Assembly (NCBI RefSeq): GCF_009392895.1
Contig: NZ_CP045488.1
Span: 1,984,001 to 2,048,000, forward strand
Length of the DNA stretch: 64,000 bases
Origin: Natronorubrum aibiense
GTDB taxonomy: Archaea > Halobacteriota > Halobacteria > Halobacteriales > Natrialbaceae
Direction of reading: 5' to 3'
Shown: one piece after another, positions 18,165 through 25,838 of the stretch
Position numbering within the stretch: position 1 is the stretch's first letter
How the letters are laid out: each line of letters begins with the position of its first letter
Notes under the pieces: generated by a model
Database searches by the model: none
Told to the model about the DNA's origin: nothing
Seen by the model: the letters and a program-made list of their open reading frames with translations, nothing else
Made by a program: the position numbers and the translations under genes

Positions 18165-18440
18165 ATGGATCAGCTAACTGGCTTCCAACGTGACTTGCTG
18201 TACGTAATCGCAGGAAAAGACCGTCCATCAGGACAGGAGATTCTCGACGATATCAACCACTATATCGACCAGCCGGTCACGCATGGCCGGCTGTACCCGA
18301 ATCTCGATACGCTCGTCGAGAAGGACCTCGTCGAGAAGGGACAGCTCGACCGACGGACGAACTACTACGCGTTGACGCCGAAAGGCAGACGCGAACTTCA
18401 GCGCCGGCAGGAGTGGGTCGATCAGTACGTCGACGTGTAA
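18165..18440 (+). CDS. PadR family transcriptional regulator
   Basis: 91 residues, a minimal PadR winged helix. It begins LTGFQRDLLYVIAG, continues with the recognition region GQEILDDI and VTHGRLYPNLDTLVEKDLVE, and the wing RRTNYYALTPKGRRELQ. PadR proteins repress or activate nearby or distant genes in response to small molecules; short PadR-like proteins are abundant in haloarchaea. No effector domain is present. The convergent neighbour is the DUF4397 surface protein, and its target is unknown. Confidence 0.88.
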   Translation: MDQLTGFQRDLLYVIAGKDRPSGQEILDDINHYIDQPVTHGRLYPNLDTLVEKDLVEKGQLDRRTNYYALTPKGRRELQRRQEWVDQYVDV

Positions 18441-18527
18441 CACCACTTCCCGGCCCAACTATTCGTCTTCCGATGCCTCAAAAAAGAACTACTCGAGTCG
18501 GACGACCGTCCGGGTTCCGCTCCGTGA

Positions 18528-20288
18528 TCAGTCGTCAGCCGAGGCTGGGTCGGTACTCGAACTGTCGTTCAGTTCGTCATCGGATTCGTTCATCGAGTCC
18601 GTTTCGTTCATCGTCTCGTCATCCTCGCCCGACTCGTCATCCTCGAGACTCTCGTCCGTGGCCGTGTCGTCGTCCTCGCTGACACCCGCGTCGTCCTCAC
18701 TGACATCCTCACCCGAGTCCGCGTCTTCGGTAGCTGGTTCGTCCAGTTCGTCCGTGTCGTCGACCATCATTCCGTCGACGGCAACGCGGACAGTGAACGG
18801 TCGGTCATCCGTGCTGGTGTCGTCCGTCTCGGTACCAGTGTCATCCATTCCGGAACCGGTGTCGTCCATTCCGGAATCGGTGTCGTCCATTCCGGAATCG
18901 GTGTCATCCATCTCGGAACCGGTGTCGTCCATCTCCGTATCGGTCCCGCTACTTTCGTTGTCCGTACCGGTTTCATCAGCGGTTCCGTTCTCGTCAGTCG
19001 TGGACTCGTCATCAGCCGCAGTTGCATCTCCGTCCGCGGGAGCCGCTTGCTCGAGGTAGCCGATCGCGTACGCCGTGTACGCCGTGTCCTCCTCGAGTTC
19101 GAGATCGACTGAGGCGACCGCATCGGTCTGGGCGGTCGATTCGTCACCGGTCTCGTCAGTACTGGTATCGTCTGTGTCGTCGACGCTGGTGTCGTCCGTC
19201 TCGTCAGTACTGGTATCGTCTGTGTCGTCGGCGCTGGTGTCGTCCGTCCCGTCAGTACTGGTATCGTCTGTGTTGTCGGCGCTGGTGTCGTCATCCGCAG
19301 CCGGAGCGATGTCGACAGTGTACGAACCCGGCTCGAGCGGGGCGTAGCCCGACGGCTCGCCGAACGAGACGTCCTCGAAGAGGGCTGTGCCATCATCCGC
19401 GTTGAGCACGTCGACCGTGGGCGCGTCGGGCGACGCGTGAACGACCCGAACCTGCGACGTCCCGTCTTCAACGTCGTCTGGGCTGGCGTCGACGAGGAGC
19501 AGCACATCGAACGTCCCGGCGGCATCACCGTTAGCTGTGTCGTCAGGCGTCTCCGTCGACTCGGCGTCGTCGGTCATCCCGTCCTCGTCGTATCCGTTCG
19601 TCTCGTTACCGTTGTCGTCGTACCCGTTGGATTCGTTGCCGTTGTCGTATCCGTTGGATTCGTTGCCGTTGTCGTATCCGTTGGATTCGTTGCCGTTGTC
19701 GTATCCGTTGGATCCGTTGCCGTTATCGTATCCGTTGGATCCGTTGCCGTTATCGTGCCCTTTTACCTTCTCGTCGCTACTGTTATCGTCGTACCCGCCG
19801 CCGTCGTCATACCCGTTGGATCCGTTGCCGTTACCGCTCTCGTACTCGTTACCGTTACCGTTTCCATAACCGTTCGACACGTCGTCTCCGAGATCATCTT
19901 CACCGTTGGCCTCGAGTTCGCCGATCGCGGCGGCTGTGTAATACTCGGCGTCGACGGTTACCGTGTCTTCGTAGGCGACGGTTTCCGGGTCGCCAGCGGC
20001 TGTAATCGTCAGTGTGTACGTTCCCGGCGCGATCTCGAGATACGGCGTCAGCTCGTCGTATGCGACGTCTGTGAGCAGTTGCTGATCGTCGACGTAGACG
20101 TCGACGTTCGGGGCATCCGGCGAGAAGTGGCCGACGCGAAGCGCACCCGTGTCCTCTCCGTCCGGGCTCTCCTCGGGATCCCGCTGGTCGTCTTCGTGCT
20201 CACTGACGGCTAATGCCGAGCCGGTGAGTGTCGATCCGGCACCGATAACACCAATCGCCTTGATTGTTGAGCGTCGTGATAGCGTCAT
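18528..20288 (-). CDS. exported DUF4397 protein with two domains and long low-complexity repeats
   Basis: 586 residues from ATG 20288. A Tat signal (LSRRSTIKAIGVIG) leads to the first DUF4397 domain (about 45-150: VGHFSPDAPNVDVYVDDQQL). Then come a Gly/Asn/Tyr repeat tract with several NGYDNGNES units, a second DUF4397 (VVHASPDAPTVDVLNADDGT), and very acidic Asp/Thr/Ser repeats (DDTSTDETDDTS, GMDDTDS), in which the second domain's last strand is interrupted. DUF4397 is an Ig-like surface domain of unknown role. There is no C-terminal anchor. The repeat DNA is tandem (27 and 48 bp units), so length may vary between strains. Confidence 0.85.
   Translation of the reverse strand: MTLSRRSTIKAIGVIGAGSTLTGSALAVSEHEDDQRDPEESPDGEDTGALRVGHFSPDAPNVDVYVDDQQLLTDVAYDELTPYLEIAPGTYTLTITAAGDPETVAYEDTVTVDAEYYTAAAIGELEANGEDDLGDDVSNGYGNGNGNEYESGNGNGSNGYDDGGGYDDNSSDEKVKGHDNGNGSNGYDNGNGSNGYDNGNESNGYDNGNESNGYDNGNESNGYDDNGNETNGYDEDGMTDDAESTETPDDTANGDAAGTFDVLLLVDASPDDVEDGTSQVRVVHASPDAPTVDVLNADDGTALFEDVSFGEPSGYAPLEPGSYTVDIAPAADDDTSADNTDDTSTDGTDDTSADDTDDTSTDETDDTSVDDTDDTSTDETGDESTAQTDAVASVDLELEEDTAYTAYAIGYLEQAAPADGDATAADDESTTDENGTADETGTDNESSGTDTEMDDTGSEMDDTDSGMDDTDSGMDDTGSGMDDTGTETDDTSTDDRPFTVRVAVDGMMVDDTDELDEPATEDADSGEDVSEDDAGVSEDDDTATDESLEDDESGEDDETMNETDSMNESDDELNDSSSTDPASADD
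18838..18930. repeat. tandem repeat, 21-bp unit, encoding GMDDTDS-type repeats
   Basis: Inside the DUF4397 gene the unit GTGTCGTCCATTCCGGAA plus CCG/TCG recurs about five times with few changes, encoding M-D-D-T-x-S-x/G repeats at the acidic C-terminal part. Unit length is a multiple of three, so copy-number change keeps the frame. Confidence 0.65.
19153..19292. repeat. three 48-bp tandem repeats in the DUF4397 gene
   Basis: Units start at 19153, 19201 and 19249 (TCGTCAGTACTGGTATCG...), differ at only a few positions, and encode D-D-T-S repeats between the two halves of the second DUF4397 domain. The last unit is a few bases short. Confidence 0.8.
19610..19760. repeat. 27-bp tandem repeats encoding NGYDNGNES units
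   Basis: Five to six copies of a unit built from CGTTGTCGTATCCGTTGGATT lie in the DUF4397 gene and encode the Asn/Gly/Tyr/Asp repeat; a diverged copy recurs near 19810. The unit length keeps the reading frame. Confidence 0.75.
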
Positions 20289-20447
20289 GCTACGAACCGA
20301 ACGGGGAGCCAAACACCGAAAAACAGCACAGTCAGTTCCCCTGATTGTCCTCTCGTTTACTCGAGCCGTCGGTGTGTAGAACGCCCATAACGAATCGTAA
20401 CGGCATCCTACAACCGCGTATGGTCATCGAACAGCCGCGCTGTTTAT
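20289..20447. other. gap between DUF4397 gene and mobile element
   Basis: This 159-bp stretch holds the upstream region of the DUF4397 gene and ends at TTTAT (20443-20447), the probable insertion target of the element that follows. No gene was seen. Confidence 0.4.
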
Positions 20448-21014
20448 ATGCGGAACAGGCGCAATACCACGGCCTTCAGGCCGTGGATACACGCCGTCAC
20501 TCGATGATGCCACCCACTGACAGAAGCATAGCCCGAGTTTCCAATCCTAACGTTCAAATCACAAGAAATCCTACATTATGGCAAGGTCAGGTCGGAACAG
20601 AGCGGATTCCGAACGACCTTCGGAGGTCGTTCGAGAGAGCGTCGCTCTCTCGTGATGACGAAAATCTTTAATTTTCGAACCACGGTCAACCCGCCAATCC
20701 AATGAGACAGTATCCGAAACGCCAACGCGGTGAACGCGAATCCTTGAAGGATTCGGCTCGTGCCCGTCGGTTGAGCAAGCCCGATGATACCTCCGAGTCC
20801 GTCGACGCGTCAGCGACCCCCTGCTGGCAAAAACAACAGATGGGTGTCAACGATGCTGAGGATAGGAGTAACGGCCACTTGGCATGGCCAGACAGCCACC
20901 GACCACGACGACTGGGTTAGACGCGAACTCCCGAAAAGTGGCGGAGTCATGGTTGTAAACCTGAAACTCCCACCGCTCGGGATTCCTGCGTCTTCAGGCG
21001 CAGGAGGATGTCAA
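20448..21014 (+). mobile_element. IS200/IS605-related non-autonomous element (PATE-like)
   Basis: About 567 bp. The left end has the imperfectly bounded hairpin CCACGGCCTTCAGGCCGTGG at 20468-20487, and the right end has TCCTGCGTCTTCAGGCGCAGGA at 20983-21004 followed by GGATGTCAA. These are the palindromic ends of IS200/IS605 (IS1341-type) elements of haloarchaea. The interior has no intact tnpA or tnpB; only short frames are open, so it would be moved by a transposase encoded elsewhere. The left limit is set after TTTAT and is uncertain by several bases. The right end coincides with the stop of the next gene. Confidence 0.75.
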
Positions 21015-21742
21015 GTACGCTCGTCGAATGCGACGTGGGAGAGATCCGCCTCGAGGTCGTCGACGTGCTCGTTGAACGCGTCGACGAACGCAGTCACGTC
21101 GCTGGCGAATCGGCGCACGTCGGTCGCCGATGGAGGACTGTACTGTGAGAGTAGATAGACGCCATCGGAGCCGCCGACCCGTAGATAGGCGGCAACGTCA
21201 CCGTCCCACTTGAGCTCCCACCGAGTTCCTGACACTGTCGTCGCGTAGGTTCCGTACTCGCCTTCGAACCGGTGGAGTTCACTCGCCATCGCGTCCCCGA
21301 CGTCACGGATCCGGTCGACGATCCGATCGCGTTCGGCGACCAGTTCGGCCGTCGACTCGACGGCGGGGAACTCGTCGGGAACGTCCTCGAGGAGTCCGGC
21401 AGCGGATCGGGCGTACTCGTTGTAGGCCGCGACGAACGCTTCGTAGTCGGCCATCGCCGTCTCGAGGGCCTCTGGCTCCGGCGGCTGTTTGCTCGAGACG
21501 ACGTAGACCTCCGAGCCCGAGTTCGGGTCGTAGCGCAGATACTGGACGTCGCCAGCTTCGTACTTGAGCGTCCAGGTGCCGGTGTCGGTCTCGAACGTCT
21601 CCTGACCGTAGTCCCCGCCCTCGAAGACCGCGAGTTCCCGTGCAATGGTTCCCGCGTGCGTTCGCACACGAGCTGCGAGTTCGTTCCGTCGTTCGGCCAC
21701 GTCACCCATCTCGTCGACTGTCGCGTCCAGTCCCTCGGTCAT
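21011..21742 (-). CDS. haloarchaeal hypothetical protein with an internal duplication
   Basis: 243 residues from ATG 21742; unnamed family. The two halves are homologous: each starts VAERxx...RVR/IRDV, continues with EL-x-FEGxxYGT, a W-x-LK/WELKWxxGDV-x-YLR core, then VYxxSxxxP and a helix ending FNEH or YNEY. So it is a tandem repeat of a roughly 105-residue domain. The stop codon TGA (21011-21013) falls inside the conserved end sequence of the mobile element, so the original C-terminus may have been cut or replaced. No signal peptide or membrane segment is present; probably cytosolic. Confidence 0.75.
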   Translation of the reverse strand: MTEGLDATVDEMGDVAERRNELAARVRTHAGTIARELAVFEGGDYGQETFETDTGTWTLKYEAGDVQYLRYDPNSGSEVYVVSSKQPPEPEALETAMADYEAFVAAYNEYARSAAGLLEDVPDEFPAVESTAELVAERDRIVDRIRDVGDAMASELHRFEGEYGTYATTVSGTRWELKWDGDVAAYLRVGGSDGVYLLSQYSPPSATDVRRFASDVTAFVDAFNEHVDDLEADLSHVAFDERT

Positions 21743-21919
21743 TGGTCGCGAGAGGGGCCGGGGGCCGGTAACAGTTGTGCTCGAGGAGTCAGCCGTGAAC
21801 AGGACGATTGCGCCACGCGACATCCGACTGCGGTCGCACGTGTCGCTGCCGACACATCTCGCGGCTCGAAGGCGGAGCCGTGTCCACTCTCGTCGGCGCG
21901 TTAGACGGTGCGCTGTCGC

Positions 21920-22159
21920 TCAAGCGAGAGTCGCCTCCTCGTCGTCGGTATCTTCCTCCGATTCGAGGCCATCGTCTTCGTCCCGTTCCTGCCCGTTTCC
22001 GGTTCCCTCTTCGGCGGCAGGTTCGTCGTCATCCTCTTCTTCGGGACCGGCCGGTGGGTCCTCCTCACCCGGACCGCCACAGCCGGCGAGCAGGGCCGTC
22101 GACGCTGCAACACCTGTCGTCTGGAGTAGCCGCCGTCGTGTCTGGTGCGCTCGAGCCAT
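21920..22159 (-). CDS. small acidic Tat lipoprotein, function unknown
   Basis: 79 residues. The signal MARAHQTRRRLLQTTGVAAS ends at the lipobox LLAGC (Cys27), and the rest is a Glu/Asp/Gly/Pro-rich tail (EEEDDDEPAAEEG) without a folded domain. A clear signal sequence supports expression as an exported lipoprotein; the tail is low complexity and its function is unknown. It is monocistronic and divergent from tfb. Confidence 0.6.
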   Translation of the reverse strand: MARAHQTRRRLLQTTGVAASTALLAGCGGPGEEDPPAGPEEEDDDEPAAEEGTGNGQERDEDDGLESEEDTDDEEATLA

Positions 22160-22393
22160 ATCACTACGCTTCGGTCCGATGCCGATAAGCCGAACGCCGA
22201 CACTCGCGTGGTCAGTTCCGGTTGCTGCTACTCGTAGTGACAGTCAGCTCCGACGGACTGTTCGAGGGGGTTTTCGGCCGATCGGACGCACTCTATTGGC
22301 TCCTTAAATAGAACTAGCGCCGGTCTAACGGACTGTGAGAAGTTATCGACCCTCGATCCAGCGACGGATCCGTGCCACTGGGATCGCTCACAG

Positions 22394-22400
22394 TATTTAA
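22394..22400 (+). promoter_or_regulatory. TATA box of tfb
   Basis: TATTTAA in CAGTATTTAACC is centred 34 bp before ATG 22431, predicting a start about 8 nt upstream of the codon. Confidence 0.5.
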
Positions 22401-22430
22401 CCCTCTCCGGCGACTGCGTTTACATAACCG

Positions 22431-23396
22431 ATGAAACGCCCGACTCGCCAGAAAGCGCGTGACGATCAGACAAAGCACGAAACAACTGAGGAGGAGGGCG
22501 TTCGGTCCTGTCCCGAGTGCGACTCGAGTTCACTCGTCCGAAGTTCCGACGAGAGCGAGGTCAGTTGTGAAGACTGCGGGCTGATCCTCGAGGAAGAGAC
22601 CATCGACCGCGGGCCGGAGTGGCGGGCGTTCAACCACTCGGAACGCAACAGCAAGTCCCGCGTCGGCGCGCCGACAACCCAGACGATGCACGACAAGGGG
22701 TTGACGACGACGATCGACTGGAAGAACAAAGACGCCTACGGGCGTTCTCTGTCCTCGGATAAGCGAAACCAGATGAACCGGCTGCGCAAGTGGCAAGAAC
22801 GCATCCGAACGAAAGACGCCGGCGAGCGAAACCTTCAGTTCGCCCTCTCCGAGACCGACCGGATGGCCTCCGCGCTCGGCGTCCCGCGCTCAGTGCGCGA
22901 GGTCGCCAGCGTCCTCTACCGGCGCGCGCTCAGCGAAGACCTCATTCGCGGGCGCTCGATCGAGGGCGTCGCCACGAGCACACTCTATGCCGCCTGTCGT
23001 ATGGAGGGAATCCCACGCTCGCTCGACGAAGTCTCGGCCGTCTCACGCGTCGAGCGCATGGAGATCGGCCGCACGTATCGGTATATCTCACAGGAGCTGA
23101 GCCTCGAGATGGAGCCCGTCGATCCGAAAAAGTACGTCCCGCGGTTCTGTTCCGAACTCGACCTCTCCGAGGAAGTGCAGGCGAAAGCCAACGAGATCAT
23201 CGACACCACGGCCGAACAGGGGATGCTCTCGGGCAAGTCACCCACCGGCTACGCCGCGGCCGCGATCTACGCGAGCGCACTGCTCTGTAACGAGAAAAAG
23301 ACCCAGCGCGAGGTCGCCGACGTCGCACAGGTGACCGAGGTCACGATCCGCAATCGGTACCAAGAGCAGATCGACGCGATGGGGATCTATAGTTAG
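22431..23396 (+). CDS. tfb: transcription initiation factor IIB (TFB)
   Basis: 321 residues. An N-terminal zinc ribbon (Cys27, Cys30, Cys46, Cys49) is followed by the B-reader/linker (RGPEWRAFNHSE) and two cyclin-like repeats (from about 125 and 220). The C-terminal repeat has the BRE-recognition helix-turn-helix (REVADVAQVTEVTIRNRYQE). TFB bridges TBP-TATA and RNA polymerase. Haloarchaea encode many TFBs; this is an apparently complete general-type copy, and which promoters it serves cannot be told. Confidence 0.95.
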   Translation: MKRPTRQKARDDQTKHETTEEEGVRSCPECDSSSLVRSSDESEVSCEDCGLILEEETIDRGPEWRAFNHSERNSKSRVGAPTTQTMHDKGLTTTIDWKNKDAYGRSLSSDKRNQMNRLRKWQERIRTKDAGERNLQFALSETDRMASALGVPRSVREVASVLYRRALSEDLIRGRSIEGVATSTLYAACRMEGIPRSLDEVSAVSRVERMEIGRTYRYISQELSLEMEPVDPKKYVPRFCSELDLSEEVQAKANEIIDTTAEQGMLSGKSPTGYAAAAIYASALLCNEKKTQREVADVAQVTEVTIRNRYQEQIDAMGIYS

Positions 23397-23681
23397 AGAC
23401 TCGAGTGCAACTGACGTGTGAGTCGTTGCAGGTACTGAACACGGTTTTTTGGCGTGGTCTCAGTTGACAGTGAGTGTTCGGCTTGAGCATCCGTCAGCAG
23501 TCATGTCGTTACTATCTGATCCAGATTCGTCCGCTCGTCCACACGACACTCTAATGCCTCGTTTCTCGACTTACTGACCGGCCCAGAACACAGCGGGCTG
23601 TTGGCTTATTGGGAACGGCTGGGCTCGAGTGGGTGGATGACTCGAGTCATGCACATGTTGTCCTCAACCCCGTGTGCAGAT

Positions 23682-23879
23682 TCAGGAAACTGGTTTCGTC
23701 AGCGTGCAATCCAGAGTGGACCACCCAAAATCGGCGGACCAGAAACCAGATGACGACCAACCGTAGTAGTCGGTGAGAACATCTATCGCCCCGTACGCTA
23801 CCGCCAAGACCATAGCTGAACAAATCGCGAGTAAGATCAATCCAAGAGATGTGATATACACTAGGGTTTCAGAGTCCAT
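23682..23879 (-). CDS. small membrane protein, function unknown
   Basis: 65 residues with one or two membrane helices (LVYITSLGLILLAICSAMVLAVAYGAI) and a Trp/Ser-rich tail. Local DNA is AT-rich compared with the neighbours and codon use is less GC3-biased, which fits recent acquisition. It lies just beyond att-like repeats next to tRNA-Pro and may be a leftover of an integrated element. The coding call rests on the hydrophobic pattern only. Confidence 0.4.
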   Translation of the reverse strand: MDSETLVYITSLGLILLAICSAMVLAVAYGAIDVLTDYYGWSSSGFWSADFGWSTLDCTLTKPVS

Positions 23880-24017
23880 GATAATCGATCAGAGACGATT
23901 TGATAAAAACATGGTAATAATCCATCTCTGAAACAGCCTCTGTTTTGTGCACTTCAACTGGAGTTCTGCGAGCGGAGCAGAATGTTCGTTCTCCAACTCT
24001 CAAAAGCGCTCGAGAGT

Positions 24018-24037
24018 GGCCGGCGCAGATTCGAACT
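24018..24037. repeat. copy of the tRNA-Pro 3' end (att-like)
   Basis: GGCCGGCGCAGATTCGAACT at 24018-24037 is identical to 24169-24188, which is the 3' part (acceptor and T-arm) of tRNA-Pro. A 20-bp direct repeat of a tRNA 3' end is the usual mark of integration by a tyrosine recombinase. The interval between them is only about 130 bp and holds no integrase. Confidence 0.65.
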
Positions 24038-24099
24038 CGCCGAGCCGTGCTCACTACGTTGTGCGCGTCTCGTCTGCTCGAATCTGCGCGCTGTCATCG

Positions 24100-24162
24100 A
24101 CTCCCGCACTTCGGATGCCTCGCGCCGCAGCCGCGCCGCTCGGCGGTTTGAAGTGCGGGAGT
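24100..24162. repeat. 13-bp perfect inverted repeat beside tRNA-Pro
   Basis: ACTCCCGCACTTC (24100-24112) and GAAGTGCGGGAGT (24150-24162) are exact reverse complements with a GC-rich 37-nt loop. They lie just past the tRNA 3' end in its direction of transcription, so they could form a terminator-like or recombinase-binding structure. Confidence 0.6.
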
Positions 24163-24167
24163 AGTAT

Positions 24168-24239
24168 GGGCCGGCGCAGATTCGAACTGCGGTTACGGCC
24201 ACCCGAAGGCCGAAGGATACCAAGCTACCCCACCGGCCC
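24168..24239 (-). tRNA. tRNA-Pro (anticodon CGG)
   Basis: The 72-nt minus-strand sequence folds as a full cloverleaf: acceptor GGGCCGG/CCGGCCC, D-arm GGGT...ATCC, anticodon stem CGGCC/GGCCG with loop TTCGGGT giving anticodon CGG, and T-arm CGCAG-TTCGAAT-CTGCG. The base after the acceptor is A, the usual proline discriminator. No intron. Its 3' end is duplicated at 24018. Confidence 0.9.
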
Positions 24240-24320
24240 GCAGTTGTATTGTGAGCGTCCGATTGTTTAACGCTTCCGGAAACGCGCAATTGGGGCGCTG
24301 GATAGCGATTTGCACACCGC

Positions 24321-24917
24321 TCAAAACTGCTCGTAGCCGTCCGTATCCAGATAGTGGTGGGCGACCGTGATCGCCTGATCGGCGTGTAACAGCTCCGGTC
24401 CGAGTCTGACCCGCTGGTCGACGGCCGCCTCGAGCACTGCCGCTTCCTCGGGCGTGAAATCGTGGTGGTCCGAGAGCACGAACACGGGATTCTCGAGCCC
24501 ATCGACGTCCACCACGGCGTCACCATCCTCGTGGAGTTGGACGACGGTCCCGTCGTCGTCGAGTTCTTCGAGGGTGGCCTCGAAGCCACGTCGATAGAGT
24601 TCGACGCCGGGGCTCGGCTCGGCGGGGAGCGCGCCGATGGCGTCCTCGCGGTGCTCTAAGGCCTTGCGCACGAGCGCGGCGGTGCTTCGTTCGTCGGGGT
24701 TGAGTCGCCGCAACTCGCTGCCGTCGAAGGTGATCGTGAGTTCGTCCTGCACGACGAGGTGTGTACGGACGTCCTCTCGGATGCCGTGGGAAGTGACAAA
24801 GGAGGCTGTGATCGACCGACAGAGTGCGTCGAGGCGTCCGGCCCCGCCAGCGAGGTCGTCGAGCGAGAAGTCGGGCGTCGTCGGCACGTCGTGAGCGATG
24901 AGTACAAACTGGCGCAT
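24321..24917 (-). CDS. trmY: tRNA (pseudouridine(54)-N1)-methyltransferase
   Basis: 198 residues, full length for the archaeal family. TrmY, a SPOUT-knot methyltransferase, methylates N1 of pseudouridine 54 in the T-loop of tRNA using SAM. It begins MRQFVLIAHDVPTTPDF, and the knot region is NPVFVLSDHHDFTPEE then the C-terminal LGPELLHADQAITVAHHYLD. Pus10, which makes the substrate pseudouridine in archaea, is encoded 2.5 kb away (27.4 kb). A possible TATA box was not identified with confidence. Confidence 0.93.
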   Translation of the reverse strand: MRQFVLIAHDVPTTPDFSLDDLAGGAGRLDALCRSITASFVTSHGIREDVRTHLVVQDELTITFDGSELRRLNPDERSTAALVRKALEHREDAIGALPAEPSPGVELYRRGFEATLEELDDDGTVVQLHEDGDAVVDVDGLENPVFVLSDHHDFTPEEAAVLEAAVDQRVRLGPELLHADQAITVAHHYLDTDGYEQF

Positions 24918-25125
24918 ACCGGAGGGAGGACAACCGACGGGATAGCCGCCACGGTTTCTCGAGGCACTCTACGCATACTGTGTAGTGTAGACATACCATA
25001 GAATTTCGTCGGGAGCGCGGTCAGCGCTGGCGACAGTGAGAGAGCGGCCGTGCTCGCAGGCGAGCTCACAGAGGTTGCATAGGCATGGCCAACTGTTTCC
25101 CGTCGATCCGGTATGGCATACCTAC

Positions 25126-25299
25126 ATGGCGAAATCACAGTCGTCTCAGGCGGGCAGCGACGAGCCGCGATTACTCACCCTGCTCGCGGGACGCTCCTGT
25201 CCGTACTGCGACGAGGGCGAACTCGAGCGGGATGTCTACAAGGACAATCAGGCGGTGGTCTGTGACAGCTGCGAGACGCCGCAAGCACAGCTGTGGTAA
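25126..25299 (+). CDS. HVO_A0556-type zinc-finger protein
   Basis: 57 residues from ATG 25126. Two CPxC/CxxC pairs (CPYCDEGELERDVYKDNQAVVCDSC) form a zinc ribbon and the end is ETPQAQLW. Small zinc-finger proteins of this form recur in haloarchaea and some control motility or biofilm formation, but the role of this one is unknown. Confidence 0.75.
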   Translation: MAKSQSSQAGSDEPRLLTLLAGRSCPYCDEGELERDVYKDNQAVVCDSCETPQAQLW

Positions 25300-25446
25300 C
25301 TCGAGGACTGCTCGAGACGAGTTTTCGATCCGTTGGCTGGACGTAACACGCACCTAGGACAGTCGTTCGGAGCGGAGTATTTTTGAGATCGCTTCGCGTG
25401 GCGCTGCCTGCTGTGCTGGCCGAACCGAGTACGAACACAGTATCGG

Positions 25447-25641
25447 TCACTGTGTGCGCGACCCGGTGTAATCATGGCCGATCACGAGGGCGACCACGTG
25501 GACGGCAAGAAGAGCGAGAAAGAGCGACAGCGAGCCAGTCGAGTCGATGCCGGAGAAAAAGACTGGGAAGTACGCGAGCGGCAGAAGGGTGCCGAGCCAG
25601 AACCCAGCGGCGGTGACGGAGTTTCCCAGGTGCATCGTCAT
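25447..25641 (-). CDS. small two-helix membrane protein
   Basis: 64 residues from ATG 25641: MTMHLGNSVTAAGFWLGTLL then a second helix SLFLALLAVHVVALVIG and the polar end HDYTGSRTQ. It starts 5 bp after the stop of the next gene upstream, so the two form an operon. Unknown function. Confidence 0.6.
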   Translation of the reverse strand: MTMHLGNSVTAAGFWLGTLLPLAYFPVFFSGIDSTGSLSLFLALLAVHVVALVIGHDYTGSRTQ

Positions 25642-25646
25642 AGACA

Positions 25647-25838
25647 CTAGCGCATCGACTCGAGCGAGACGAACGCCCCATCGTGGGCGGTGATCCAGTG
25701 AGTCATCAGCTCCTCCTCGGTTGCCTCGCGCGGGAAGAGCGCACACTCGTCGGGTGCGTTCTCGTTCTCGATGGTCGCGTGATCGAGTTCGATCGCCGGC
25801 TCGTCAGTGCGGGGGTAGCTGTCGGCGTCAGTGTTCAT
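25647..25838 (-). CDS. small conserved haloarchaeal protein (DUF7511-like)
   Basis: 63 residues from ATG 25838. The sequence ATIENENAPDECALFPREATEEELMTHWITA and the end SLESMR fit a small haloarchaeal family (recalled as DUF7511). Soluble, acidic, unknown function. It leads a two-gene operon with the small membrane protein downstream. Confidence 0.6.
   Translation of the reverse strand: MNTDADSYPRTDEPAIELDHATIENENAPDECALFPREATEEELMTHWITAHDGAFVSLESMR

Noticed and set aside
19610-19760. Array of short repeats as a CRISPR
   Set aside because: Units are tandem without spacers, in frame, and encode protein repeats.
20702-20920. 72-codon frame inside the mobile element
   Set aside because: Composition is basic and it has no similarity to TnpA or TnpB that I can see; the element ends are the only clear signal.
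24018-24089. A second tRNA gene
   Set aside because: Only the acceptor/T-arm part matches; no D-arm or anticodon arm can be formed.
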